A stretch of DNA of 33,923 nucleotides from Pseudomonadota bacterium (lineage in GTDB: Bacteria; Pseudomonadota; Gammaproteobacteria; JAKAQQ01): the NCBI GenBank assembly GCA_021798795.1, contig JAJZBR010000005.1:18509-52431 (forward strand), given 5' to 3'. Every line of letters starts with the position of its first letter. Positions within the stretch are counted from its first letter, which is position 1. This document shows positions 1-10,924 of this stretch, piece by piece. The notes beneath the pieces are model-generated. The model saw nothing but the letters and a program-made list of their open reading frames with translations, did not search any database and had not been told where the DNA came from. A program made the translations under genes and the position numbers.

Positions 1-99
1 CGACCGCGTGAAAACTCCCGCTCGCCATGGTATCGTTCGGTGGCCGGTCGCTTACGAGCCCGCAGGCCTCTTGTCTCGGGCATTAAACGGGTGAAAGAG

Positions 100-717
100 A
101 TGGACACTCAGGCGCATTGGGAAAAAGTCTATGGCACCAAAGCACCAGATCAGGTGAGTTGGTTCCGTCCTCATCTGCAGACATCGCTTGCCCTGATTGA
201 ACGTGCGGCTGGTGACCGGTCGGCTTCGATCATCGACGTAGGCGCCGGTGCGTCCACTTTAGTTGATGACCTGATGGGGGCAGGATACGGCAACCTCACA
301 GTCCTCGACATCTCTCAGACGGCAATCGATGTGGCAAGGAACAGACTGGGCGAAGCTTCAAAATCGATCCAATGGCTGCGTGCGGATGTAACCCAAGGAA
401 ACTTTCCGGCGCATTCCTACGACGTGTGGCATGATCGAGCCGTTTTTCACTTCCTGACCAAGCCAGAAGAGCGTCTCGCTTATGTTCGGAACGTCGCCTG
501 GGCCGTCAAGCCGGGCGGGCACGTGATTGTCAGCACTTTCGGCCCCGAAGGTCCTGAGAAATGCAGCGGGCTTGATGTCATGCGATACGACGCCAAATCC
601 CTTCACCAGGAATTTGGTTCGCGCTTCCGCCTGATCGAAAGCTCAAAGGAATTGCACCATACCCCGTTCGGAACCACGCAGCAGTTTCTTTACTGTCACT
701 GCACGTTGACACAATAA
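100..717 (+). CDS. SAM-dependent class I methyltransferase
   Basis: A 205-residue soluble protein with a class I methyltransferase fold. The glycine-rich SAM-binding motif I (IIDVGAGAS) lies at about residues 44-52. The acidic residue ending strand 2 (TVLDIS) is D70, LRADVTQ sits near 93-99, the motif IV region (YDVWHDRAVFHF) near 107-118, and a PGGHVIVSTFGPEG stretch follows at about 138-152. The ATG at 100 is chosen because the conserved part of the protein begins there and GAAAGAG lies just before it. The frame is open further upstream, but that extension has no recognisable content. Its substrate cannot be told from the sequence; relatives are usually annotated only as methyltransferases. 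It stands alone beside transposase debris, so it is probably accessory cargo, and nothing shows a link to the core genes downstream. Confidence 0.8.
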   Translation: MDTQAHWEKVYGTKAPDQVSWFRPHLQTSLALIERAAGDRSASIIDVGAGASTLVDDLMGAGYGNLTVLDISQTAIDVARNRLGEASKSIQWLRADVTQGNFPAHSYDVWHDRAVFHFLTKPEERLAYVRNVAWAVKPGGHVIVSTFGPEGPEKCSGLDVMRYDAKSLHQEFGSRFRLIESSKELHHTPFGTTQQFLYCHCTLTQ

Positions 718-721
718 TCGC

Positions 722-1108
722 TATTCGCGCTGGGCGCAGGCAGTGGCGTTGCCGCTGGAGTATGCGATGAGCGTGGCCGACACGGCCTAGGTTATTGGCA
801 TGTCGCCGGGTTGGGCCTGCCAACTGCGTCGGCGCTAGCCTGGCCGACAACCTGCTGCACCGCCACAACCCCGACAAACGCCATCCTCAAAGTGACCCAC
901 TGGCTCAGGAGGAGTGGGAAAAACTCCCCGAAGCGCTCGCCGAAATCCGCCAAGACCGGGCACAGGGCAAAACCATCAAGCCGATGTTTCAGGACGAAGC
1001 ACGCTTGGGATGCATCTCGGACGTACGCAGGTGCTGATCCCCCAAGCCCCTACGCCTATGGCGCAGTGGATGTCTGCACTGGCGAGCTCGATAGCCTGAT
1101 CCTGCCCT
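722..1108 (+). pseudogene. IS630-family transposase remnant, frameshifted
   Basis: Pieces of an IS630-type transposase are spread over three frames. The first (from 722) reads like an N-terminal helix-turn-helix, with MSVADTA, an in-frame stop, then VIGMSPGWACQLRRR. The second (about 835-1036) gives a linker followed by PMFQDEARLGCISDVRRC, which matches the first catalytic Asp region of IS630 DDE transposases. A third frame (about 1038-1108) continues with PYAYGAVDVCTGELDSLILP, the following strand of the same fold. Stops and frameshifts separate the pieces, and everything after the second strand is missing, including the remaining catalytic Asp and Glu. It cannot encode a working transposase. 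Its last frame runs without a stop into a DUF4338-like segment. Confidence 0.7.
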
Positions 1109-1389
1109 GGATCCAGTCCCAGAGCCTAGCCTCCAAGATCCTGTCCCGAGCCGCCCGGCAACTCCCTCATGATTGGCAGCAACGCTACGGTTATCGCCCG
1201 GTGCTGTTGGAGACCTTTGTCGAATCCGATCGCCACCGCGGCACCTGCTACCAGACCACGAACTGGATTCCTGTTGGAAAGACCACTGGCCGGGGCAAGA
1301 AGTGCCCCACCTACAAACAGATCATTCCCATCAAGGATATTTGGTTGTATCCCCTACGCCGGAACTTCGCGCGCGTGCTGTGCCGATAG
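1096..1389 (+). pseudogene. DUF4338 (DruA-like) C-terminal remnant fused to IS630 debris
   Basis: About 95 codons resemble the C-terminal part of DUF4338 proteins, the family that includes Druantia DruA and many stand-alone, transposase-like genes. The recognisable order is LILPW, LASKILSRAARQLPHDW, YRPVLLETFVESDRHRGTCY, TTNWIPVGKTTGRGKK and IWLYPLRRNF, ending at TAG. The N-terminal half expected of the family is absent and replaced in frame by IS630 sequence. The junction probably lies within the LILPW motif (about 1096-1110), which resembles sequence in both families. The family assignment is from recall of motifs. I take it as a dead fragment, because no start, ribosome site or N-terminal domain remains. 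Druantia partner genes are not visible. Confidence 0.6.
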
Positions 1390-1405
1390 GGAACGGCTAC
1401 GGGGT

Positions 1406-1424
1406 TACCGAATGCGTACCGAAT
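1406..1424. repeat. Two direct copies of TACCGAAT
   Basis: TACCGAAT occurs at 1406-1413 and 1417-1424 with an 11-bp period, in the 68-bp gap between the DUF4338 remnant and the tRNA-Glu 3' end. Spacing of one helical turn is compatible with a protein-binding site, such as an integrase arm or transposon end. No protein is identified, and it may be chance. Confidence 0.3.
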
Positions 1425-1457
1425 TTATGAACCAGACTACTAAGCCATTGTTTTTAA

Positions 1458-1533
1458 TGGCGCTCCCTAGGGGATTCGAACCCCTGTTTTCGCCGTGAGA
1501 GGGCGACGTCCTGGGCCTCTAGACGAAGGGAGC
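1458..1533 (-). tRNA. tRNA-Glu(CUC)
   Basis: The minus strand folds into a 76-nt tRNA with the CCA end encoded. The acceptor stem is GCTCCCT paired with AGGGAGC, followed by G then CCA. The T arm is GGGG-TTCGAAT-CCCC, and the anticodon arm has loop CTCTCAC, giving anticodon CUC for GAG codons. D-arm sequence TCTAGAGGCCCAGGA is typical of tRNA-Glu. Its 3' end points left into transposase debris, a common arrangement at tRNA-targeted insertions. Confidence 0.95.
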
Positions 1534-1567
1534 CTGGGTCGATGCCGGTTGGGGCCTAGAACTTGTT

Positions 1568-1573
1568 ATTATA
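1568..1573 (-). promoter_or_regulatory. -10 element for tRNA-Glu
   Basis: The minus strand carries a perfect TATAAT 34 bp before the tRNA-Glu 5' end, which fits a sigma70 promoter with a short leader. No convincing -35 box is seen at 16-18 bp upstream. The element lies just before the likely pcnB start, so the two transcripts are divergent. Confidence 0.5.
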
Positions 1574-1599
1574 GCCATGAAACAAAGCTCCAGGCTGAA

Positions 1600-2916
1600 G
1601 TGCTCGAACAAGAACCCGGCTCCAGACCCGAACCGCTCGTCATACCGAGCGTGGATCATCGCCTGTCCAGGGAGCAGTTCTCGGACGCGTCCCGTTTTGT
1701 GGTTGAACGGCTTGCGGATCAGGGTTATCCGGCCTATATCGTGGGCGGAGGGGTGCGGGATCTGCTCATCGGTGTCCCGCCCAAGGATTTCGATGTCGCC
1801 ACGGTCGCACGACCGGATCAGGTTCGCCGTCTATTTCGCAGGAGTCGGATCATCGGGCGCAGGTTCAGGCTGGTCCATATCTATTTCGGATCCGAAATCG
1901 TCGAAGTCGCGACTTTCCGGAGTGGAACACTCCCATCCGGCCACGCGCCGGCGAATCTGGAACTCTCGGCTGCCGGACGCCTGCTGCGGGACAACGTTTA
2001 TGGCACGGAGCAGCAGGATGCCTTACGCCGCGACTTTACGATGAACGCGCTTTATTTTGATCCGGTCAGTGAAACGATCCGTGACTGGGTCGGGGGCTAC
2101 GAGGATATCCGCGCCCGGATGATCCGCCTGATCGGCGATCCGGAGAACCGGTATCGGGAAGACCCTGTACGGATGCTCCGCGCTATCCGCTTTGAGGCCC
2201 GGACCGGCTTTAGCCTCGAAGCGGAAACGGCCGCACCGATCCAGCGTCTCGCGGCGCTCCTCGCAACGGTGCCCTCGGCCCGCCTCTTCGACGAGATCAC
2301 CAAGCTTTTTCTCCTGGGTCAGGCACAGAACAGTTTCCGGGGCCTGCTCGAGATGCGGCTTCTGAAGCCGCTCTTCCCCTGGACCCAGGAGATGCTGGTT
2401 TCAGACACAGGAGGAGCGGTCCGCTCCCTCATTGAGCAGGCACTCCTCGAGACGGACACCATGATCCGGACCGGCCATCCCCCCTCGCTCGTACCGCTCA
2501 TCACAGCCTTCCTCTGGGCTGCAACCCAGCAGTATGTCGAGTGGCACGAAAAAGAGGGGATGGAAACACTCACCGCCATGCATCGCGCCCTTGCGATCCT
2601 CATGCGCGAACAGCAGAAACATGTGGCCATCCCGCGCCGGATCCTGGATCAGGTCGAAGCCCTGATCTTGAACCAGATCCGGCTCGAGCGGGGCACTGCG
2701 GTGACTTCGGCCACTCGTCTGCTCAGGCATCCGGATTTCAGACCGAGCCTCGATTTTTTGAGGCTCCGGGTGGAATCGGGAGAGGCGCCAGCCGCGCTCT
2801 GGTCGGATTGGCAGGCTTTTTCCGAGTTGCACCCGGTCGCGGAAACCTTACCCGGCGAGACCCGTCCCGCGCATCGCAGGCGCAGGCCGCGCAGCCGGAC
2901 GCCCCGGCCATCCTGA
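1600..2916 (+). CDS. pcnB: Poly(A) polymerase I
   Basis: Adds poly(A) tails to RNA 3' ends, promoting decay by exonucleases. It has the class II nucleotidyltransferase core GGGVRD (about residues 49-54 from this start), the catalytic DFDVAT (63-68), the GRRFRLVHI and VEVATFR segments, and RRDFTMNALYFD (143-154). These are followed by the RNA-binding helical region with NRYREDPVRMLRAIRFE. A basic Arg-rich tail ends the protein, as in E. coli PcnB. At about 438 aa it is slightly shorter than the E. coli enzyme (about 465). No ATG is available in frame before the core. GTG 1600, with AGG five bases upstream, is the best start I see; GTG 1651 is an alternative. The ATG at 1577 is in another frame. 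Confidence 0.93.
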   Translation: MLEQEPGSRPEPLVIPSVDHRLSREQFSDASRFVVERLADQGYPAYIVGGGVRDLLIGVPPKDFDVATVARPDQVRRLFRRSRIIGRRFRLVHIYFGSEIVEVATFRSGTLPSGHAPANLELSAAGRLLRDNVYGTEQQDALRRDFTMNALYFDPVSETIRDWVGGYEDIRARMIRLIGDPENRYREDPVRMLRAIRFEARTGFSLEAETAAPIQRLAALLATVPSARLFDEITKLFLLGQAQNSFRGLLEMRLLKPLFPWTQEMLVSDTGGAVRSLIEQALLETDTMIRTGHPPSLVPLITAFLWAATQQYVEWHEKEGMETLTAMHRALAILMREQQKHVAIPRRILDQVEALILNQIRLERGTAVTSATRLLRHPDFRPSLDFLRLRVESGEAPAALWSDWQAFSELHPVAETLPGETRPAHRRRRPRSRTPRPS

Positions 2917-2929
2917 CCCGACCCGTTCG

Positions 2930-3439
2930 ATGCCCCTCGTCACGGGCGTCTATATCGGTCTCGGCAGCAATCTCGATGATCCGCCGGAGCAGATCAGGCG
3001 TGCCGTCCGGGCGCTGGGTGCCCACCCCGGCATCCGTCTGAAAAACCGCTCGTCCCTCTACCGTAGTGCTCCGATGGACGGCGCTAGGCAACCGGATTAT
3101 TGCAACGCAGTGGTCGAGGTCGAATCCGCGCTCGATCCGTTCGGACTCATCGCGGTTTGCCAAAGTATCGAGCGGGATCAGGGGCGTACCCGGGGTATCC
3201 ATTGGGGTCCCCGGACGCTCGATCTCGATCTTTTGGTCTTTGCCGATCAGAGGATCGCGACCGAGCGGCTCATTGTCCCGCACCCGGGTCTGGCGGAACG
3301 GGCATTTGTGCTTTATCCTCTTTTGGAACTGGCCCCCGATCTCGACGTGCCGGGGGTCGGTCTGGTCTCGGATCTCGTCGCTCGATGCGGAAGTCACCCA
3401 CTTGAATGCACCCCATTCACTGATTCCGAAACTCGGTAA
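2930..3439 (+). CDS. folK: 6-hydroxymethyl-7,8-dihydropterin pyrophosphokinase
   Basis: Transfers pyrophosphate from ATP to 6-hydroxymethyl-dihydropterin, the step just before FolP in folate synthesis; folP lies further along in this window. The 169-residue product has the HPPK order: YIGLGSNLDDP at the N-terminus, YRSAPMDGARQPDYCNAVVE, then the signature GPRTLDLDLLVF with the two metal-binding aspartates, and LIVPHPGLAERAFVLYPLLE. It starts 13 bp after pcnB with little visible Shine-Dalgarno sequence, so it may depend on read-through from pcnB. Its TAA stop overlaps an ATG (TAATG), but that ATG is not in the frame of the next gene. Confidence 0.94.
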   Translation: MPLVTGVYIGLGSNLDDPPEQIRRAVRALGAHPGIRLKNRSSLYRSAPMDGARQPDYCNAVVEVESALDPFGLIAVCQSIERDQGRTRGIHWGPRTLDLDLLVFADQRIATERLIVPHPGLAERAFVLYPLLELAPDLDVPGVGLVSDLVARCGSHPLECTPFTDSETR

Positions 3440-4094
3440 TGCCCGATATATCGTGGTCGATGGCCCAATCGGCGTGGGCAAAACCACCCTTGCGCTCAAG
3501 CTCGCCGAGACGTTCAATGGCCAGGCGCTCCTCGAACAGGCGGACGACAATCCGTTTCTCGAGCGTTTCTACCGCGATCCGCGTCATGCGGCGCTACCGA
3601 CCCAGCTGTACTTTCTCTTCCAGCGCGCACGGGCACTTGCGGAACTCAAGCAGGGCGAGCTCTTCCAGCCACTTCGAATCGGGGATTATCTCTTCGCGAA
3701 AGACCGGGTTTTCGCCCAGGTCACACTCGAACGCGACGAGCTCGCCCTTTATGACCAGGTTTACGAACGGCTTGCGGTTGACCTCCCGGTTCCGGATCTC
3801 GTCATCGGTCTCCAGGCATCCGCCGAGATTCTCGCGCGTCGCATCGCGCGGCGCGGGATCGCCTATGAGCAGTTCATGCGTCGTGACTACCTGGAGCAGG
3901 TGGTGGCTGCCTATACCCAGTTTTTCCACCACTACGACGACTCTCCGATCCTGATTGTGAACGCGAGCGAAATCAATCCCATTGAGCGGGAGGAGGATTA
4001 CGCGAACCTTCTGGCCGAGATTGGACGGACTCGGGCGGGACGTCACTTTTTCAACCCCCGTCGAGCACCTCCACCGCCCGCACCCCCGACATGA
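3402..4094 (+). CDS. Deoxynucleoside kinase (dGK/dCK family)
   Basis: Phosphorylates deoxynucleosides for nucleotide salvage. It has the P-loop DGPIGVGKTTLA near residues 20-31, the ADDNPFLERFYRD segment, LYFLFQRA, and a DYLFAKDRVFAQ stretch corresponding to the D-R-S/F region of these kinases. The LID arginines sit in ARRIARRGIAYEQF. The same kinase sits between folK and panB in many gammaproteobacteria. The reading frame extends back into folK, and no ATG precedes the P-loop at a sensible distance. TTG 3402 has GGAAG eight bases upstream and gives about 230 aa, the usual size; CTG 3420 is an alternative. An ATG at 3439 overlapping the folK stop would suit re-initiation but is out of frame. 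The exact substrate is not determined. Confidence 0.87.
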   Translation: MNAPHSLIPKLGNARYIVVDGPIGVGKTTLALKLAETFNGQALLEQADDNPFLERFYRDPRHAALPTQLYFLFQRARALAELKQGELFQPLRIGDYLFAKDRVFAQVTLERDELALYDQVYERLAVDLPVPDLVIGLQASAEILARRIARRGIAYEQFMRRDYLEQVVAAYTQFFHHYDDSPILIVNASEINPIEREEDYANLLAEIGRTRAGRHFFNPRRAPPPPAPPT

Positions 4095-4927
4095 CCGCCA
4101 TCTATTCGCAGCCGGAGCCCTCCGCCAGTTCCTCTCCCGTCACGCTGGTGACGCTCCGACGCCTGAAGAAATCGCGGCAGAAAATCGTCTGTCTCACCGC
4201 CTATGATGCGAGCTTCGCCGCTTTAGAGGATGAAGCCGGGATTGATCTCGTCCTGGTTGGCGATTCCTTGGGTATGGTCATTCAGGGGCATCCGAGCACG
4301 ATCCCCGTCACGGTTGACCACATGGTTTATCACACGCAGCTCGTGGCGCGTGGTCTCAAGCGCGCCTGGCTTGTGGCCGATCTTCCATTTTTGAGCTACC
4401 GTGATCCCCAAACCGCCCTCCATAATGCCGGGCGGCTCCTCCAGGAAGGGGGGGCGCACATGGTCAAACTTGAGGGCAACGCGGCCCAGGCTGAGATTGT
4501 CGCGGCTCTTGCGGGAGCCGGGATACCGGTTTGCGCCCACCTCGGTCTGAGACCCCAGTCACAGCACAAGATCGGAGGATTCCGGGTGGCGGGGCGTTCC
4601 GATGCGGAGGCTGCGTGCATGATCGAGGATGCCAAGAGGCTCGAAGCGGCAGGAGCCGATCTCCTGCTTCTTGAGTGTGTGCCTACTCCGCTCGCTGCAC
4701 GGATCACCGAGGCGTCCCGTGTGCCGGTGATCGGCATTGGCGCGGGTCCTGCGGTCGATGGCCAGATTCTCGTGCTTTATGACATTCTCGGGATCGGGGG
4801 CAGCGTACGCCCGCGCTTCGCCGTGAATTTCCTTTTGGGCGGAGGCACCATCGCCGGGGCCGTGGCGGCCTACGCCGAGGCGGTCCGGGCTCTTACCTAT
4901 CCCGGTCCCGAGCATGGGTTCGAATGA
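4091..4927 (+). CDS. panB: 3-methyl-2-oxobutanoate hydroxymethyltransferase (ketopantoate hydroxymethyltransferase)
   Basis: Makes ketopantoate from 3-methyl-2-oxobutanoate and methylene-tetrahydrofolate, the first committed step to pantothenate and coenzyme A. The 278-residue protein shows the family order: KIVCLTAYDASFA, the metal-binding VLVGDSLGMVIQG, then DLPFLSY, the substrate-lysine region MVKLEGN, PVCAHLGLRPQS, LLLECVP and VIGIGAGP. Length fits the family. Its ATG overlaps the kinase stop (ATGA) and its own stop overlaps panC in the same way, so the three are probably translated together. Confidence 0.97.
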   Translation: MTAIYSQPEPSASSSPVTLVTLRRLKKSRQKIVCLTAYDASFAALEDEAGIDLVLVGDSLGMVIQGHPSTIPVTVDHMVYHTQLVARGLKRAWLVADLPFLSYRDPQTALHNAGRLLQEGGAHMVKLEGNAAQAEIVAALAGAGIPVCAHLGLRPQSQHKIGGFRVAGRSDAEAACMIEDAKRLEAAGADLLLLECVPTPLAARITEASRVPVIGIGAGPAVDGQILVLYDILGIGGSVRPRFAVNFLLGGGTIAGAVAAYAEAVRALTYPGPEHGFE

Positions 4928-5784
4928 CGGAGCTCGTGCGGCAACGGGATCAACTCGAGCGGATCCGGGCGCTTTGGCGGCGGGCGGAAGAGCCGGTTGC
5001 ATTCGTGCCGACGATGGGCAACCTCCACGCCGGACACTATCGACTGGTCGAGCGTGCACGGGCTCTCGCACCGCGGGTGGTCGTGAGCATCTTCGTCAAC
5101 CCGACCCAGTTTGGAGCGAACGAGGATTATCTCCGCTATCCGCGCACGCTTGAGGCGGATCTCCAAGGGCTCAGAGCCCTTGAAGTCGACCTCGTCTACG
5201 CCCCCAAGGTGACCGATCTCTACCCTCTCGGGGTCGATCAGGCGGTCCGCGTCGAGGTCCCCGGGCTCTCGGAGATCCTCTGTGGCGCATCCCGTCCCGG
5301 GCATTTCGCCGGTGTGGCCTCCGTGGTACTCCGGCTTCTGTTCGCGATTGAACCGGCCGTGGCCATTTTCGGCGAAAAGGATTTCCAGCAGTGTGCCCTG
5401 ATCCGCCGCCTCGTAGTTGATCTGAATCTCCCGGTCGCGCTCGAACGGGTTCCAACGGTGCGCGATCCCGACGGGCTCGCCCTGAGCTCACGCAACCAGT
5501 ATCTCTCGGTTGAAGAGCGGATCCGGGCGCCGGTTCTCTACCAGAGTCTCCAGGCGGTGGCGGAGGCGCTGGATCAGGGTCGGCGCGATTTCCCGGTTCT
5601 GGAACGGAAAGCCGTCATGCAACTCGAGCAAGCCGGTTTTGTGCCGGACTATGTTGCGATCCGGACCGAGGAGACACTGGCGGAGCCGGATGGGAGACTG
5701 GGTCCAGTGCGATACCGGATCCTCGGTGCGGCCCGTCTGGGTGCGACCCGGCTGATCGACAATATCGGATGGCCAGCGGTCTGA
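4924..5784 (+). CDS. panC: Pantoate--beta-alanine ligase (pantothenate synthetase)
   Basis: Joins pantoate and beta-alanine with ATP to form pantothenate. The 286-residue sequence has the nucleotidyl-transfer N-terminal motif FVPTMGNLHAGHYRLVERA, with the HxGH histidines, then SIFVNPTQFG, GHFAGVASVV, FGEKDFQQ and the KMSKS-like loop DGLALSSRNQYLS. The C-terminal domain includes PDYVAIRTEETL. The ATG at 4924 overlaps the panB stop. The gene for the preceding reductase step (panE or an equivalent) is not in the window. Confidence 0.97.
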   Translation: MTELVRQRDQLERIRALWRRAEEPVAFVPTMGNLHAGHYRLVERARALAPRVVVSIFVNPTQFGANEDYLRYPRTLEADLQGLRALEVDLVYAPKVTDLYPLGVDQAVRVEVPGLSEILCGASRPGHFAGVASVVLRLLFAIEPAVAIFGEKDFQQCALIRRLVVDLNLPVALERVPTVRDPDGLALSSRNQYLSVEERIRAPVLYQSLQAVAEALDQGRRDFPVLERKAVMQLEQAGFVPDYVAIRTEETLAEPDGRLGPVRYRILGAARLGATRLIDNIGWPAV

Positions 5785-5831
5785 TCCCGAGGGCTCCGGG
5801 TACAATACGGCATGTGACCATCGGGTGACTC

Positions 5832-6218
5832 ATGCAGATAACCATACTCAAGTCCAAAATCCACCGCGCCCGGGTAACCGAGGTGCATCCGGACTACGAG
5901 GGATCCTGCGCCATCGACAGCCGCTTGCTTGAGGCGGCCCAGATCCTCGAGTTCGAGCAGATCCATGTCTACAACGTCACGAATGGCGAACGCCTGGTGA
6001 CCTATGCCATAGCAGCCCGCCCGGGAACCGGCACCATCTCGCTCAATGGCGCCGCTGCGCACAAGGCACATGCTGAGGACATCGTCATCATCGCCGCCTA
6101 TGCGGGTGTCTCCGAATCCGAGGCCCGGGATTTCCACCCAGAGCTCGTTTATGTGAACGAGCAAAACCAGGTCATCCGTACGGGATCTCGGATCTCTTCG
6201 ACCGTCTCCGACCGCTGA
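5832..6218 (+). CDS. panD: Aspartate 1-decarboxylase proenzyme
   Basis: Decarboxylates aspartate to beta-alanine, the second substrate of PanC. It is a pyruvoyl enzyme made as a 128-residue proenzyme that cleaves itself between Gly24 and Ser25. The cleavage site YEGSCAID is intact, as are the N-terminal K9 region (LKSKIHRA), YNVTNGERL, and GAAAHKAHAEDIVIIAAYA. The GGGTGA before ATG 5832 can serve as ribosome site. The gene closes the pantothenate block; a 47-bp gap separates it from panC, and TACAAT at 5801-5806 might be a weak internal -10 element. Confidence 0.97.
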   Translation: MQITILKSKIHRARVTEVHPDYEGSCAIDSRLLEAAQILEFEQIHVYNVTNGERLVTYAIAARPGTGTISLNGAAAHKAHAEDIVIIAAYAGVSESEARDFHPELVYVNEQNQVIRTGSRISSTVSDR

Positions 6219-6516
6219 TCGACAAGAAAGATGTCGAATGTGCGGCCCATGGACCCGGGCCCGTCTTGGCGGGCATCCCGAACGGCCATGATTTCTGAAC
6301 GATCATTCTGGATGCACGGGCAGCGGGTCTCCTCATGGGGCGTGCCCGGAAGGTTCCTGCATCCGCAGTAAACGCGCGCCCGCGCATCGACTATGTTAAA
6401 TTGCACTTCTAGCGCTTGCTAGAAGTTGCCTCTCGACCTCGTGCGCGCAATCGATACCCGCAAGCAGGTGTCTCGCCTGTGCGCGGCCCTGGTGACGACA
6501 ACGATACTGATACTTG
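6219..6516 (+). promoter_or_regulatory. panD-carA intergenic region, probable carAB leader and promoter
   Basis: No gene is supported here. Just after panD is TCGACA/TGTCGA (6219-6237) with no T-run, so it is at best a weak terminator. An AT-rich patch CTATGTTAAATTG (6391-6403) is the best -10 candidate, with no clear -35 box. It runs directly into a perfect inverted repeat at 6405-6426. The 90-nt stretch to the carA start would form the leader. carAB leaders in other bacteria often respond to pyrimidines or arginine; whether this one does is unknown. Confidence 0.45.
6405..6426. repeat. Perfect 9-bp inverted repeat upstream of carA
   Basis: ACTTCTAGC and GCTAGAAGT are exact complements separated by GCTT. 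No T-tract follows, so it does not look like an intrinsic terminator. Its place just after the AT-rich patch suits either an operator or a hairpin at the 5' end of the carA mRNA. Confidence 0.6.
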
Positions 6517-7693
6517 ATGACTGATCCCGCACTCCTCGCCCTGGCCGACGGAACCGTGTTCGAGGGCGTCGCCGTGGGCCGGTTGGGTATGAGCTCGGGT
6601 GAAGTGATATTCAATACCGCGCTCACCGGCTATCAGGAAATTCTCACCGACCCCTCCTATCTTGGCCAGCTCGTGGTTCTCACCATGCCGCATGTCGGCA
6701 ATGTCGGCATGAATGCCGCCGACTGCGAAAGCGCGGTTCCTGCCGCAGCCGGATTCATCATGCGGACGGCATCCTCCGAGACGAGCAGTTGGCGGTCCGA
6801 GGGCACCCTCTCCGGTTTTCTCGAGACCCGCGGCATCGTCGCAATTGCCGAGGTGGATACCCGCAAACTCACTCGCCACCTGCGCGATCGGGGTGCGCAG
6901 AACGGCTGCATCATCGCAGGGCCCGGTGCTCGTGCGGCGCGCGCGCGCGCCATCCAGGAGGCCCAACAGGCCCCCCTCATGGCCGGGCGCGATCTTTCCC
7001 AGGCCGTCAGCACGGAGCGGGAGAGCCGGTGGGAGGAGGGGAGCTGGATCCCGAGCGAAGAGGTATCCACATCGCACCGGTCCCAAGCGTGCGGATTTCA
7101 TGTGGTGGTCTACGATTTCGGGGTCAAACGGAACATCTTGCGGTTGCTTGTGGATGCCGGGTGCCGGGTGACGGTTGTGCCTGCTGTCAGTCCGGTCGAT
7201 GGGGTGATCAAACGCCACCACCCGGATGGCGTGCTGTTCTCGAACGGACCGGGCGATCCCGAAGCCATGACGGACGCCATCGACTGTGCCCGGACCTGGC
7301 TCGGCCTCGGGGTGCCATTTTTTGGCATCTGTCTTGGGCATCAGATTCTGGGGCTCGCATCGGGTGCGCGGACCCGCAAGATGAAGTTTGGTCACCACGG
7401 AGCGAATCATCCCGTCTCGGAATTGGCGACGGGACGGGTCTGGATCACGAGCCAGAACCACGGCTTCGCAGTCGATGAAACGGATCTGCCCGCCACGCTC
7501 ATACCCACTCATCGTTCGCTCTTCGACGGATCGCTCCAAGGTGTCCGGCGCACCGATGTTCCCGCGCTCGGTTTCCAGGGGCATCCGGAGGCAAGTCCCG
7601 GGCCCCACGACGCCAGAGGGCTCTTTGACCACTTTGTGTCCCTCATGCAAGCGCATGCCAGGAGACGTGACCCGCGCCGGGGGGGAGGCTCCC

Positions 7694-7707
<14 letters not shown>
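6517..7707 (+). CDS. carA: Carbamoyl phosphate synthase small subunit (glutaminase)
   Basis: Releases ammonia from glutamine and channels it to CarB for carbamoyl phosphate, used for arginine and pyrimidines. The N-terminal CPSase domain has [21 protein letters not shown] and [13 protein letters not shown]. The C-terminal class I amidotransferase domain has the nucleophile Cys272 in [13 protein letters not shown] and the His356/Glu358 pair in [11 protein letters not shown]. Length is 396 aa; E. coli CarA is about 382. ATG 6517 is chosen because homology begins at once ([11 protein letters not shown]); the preceding TTG is in frame but less likely, and no strong Shine-Dalgarno is seen. The C-terminus, rich in Arg and Gly, overlaps carB by 14 nt. 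Confidence 0.97.

Positions 7708-10920
<3,213 letters not shown>

Positions 10921-10924
<4 letters not shown>

Noticed and set aside
1096-1389. A functional Druantia defence system
   Set aside because: Only a C-terminal DruA-like piece remains, with no start and none of the partner genes; a decayed mobile remnant fits better.
1445-1460. CCATT-GTTTTT-AATGG inverted repeat touching the tRNA-Glu CCA end, as a tRNA terminator
   Set aside because: Only five base pairs, and no T-run after the stem on the minus strand. It uses the CCA itself, so it would compete with tRNA folding.
6219-6237. TCGACA/TGTCGA pair as the panD terminator
   Set aside because: A six-base stem with no T-tract; too weak to call.
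6149-6406. Minus-strand open frame across the panD-carA gap as a small gene
   Set aside because: It overlaps the panD end, has no ribosome site or recognisable motif, and the region is better explained as the carAB leader.
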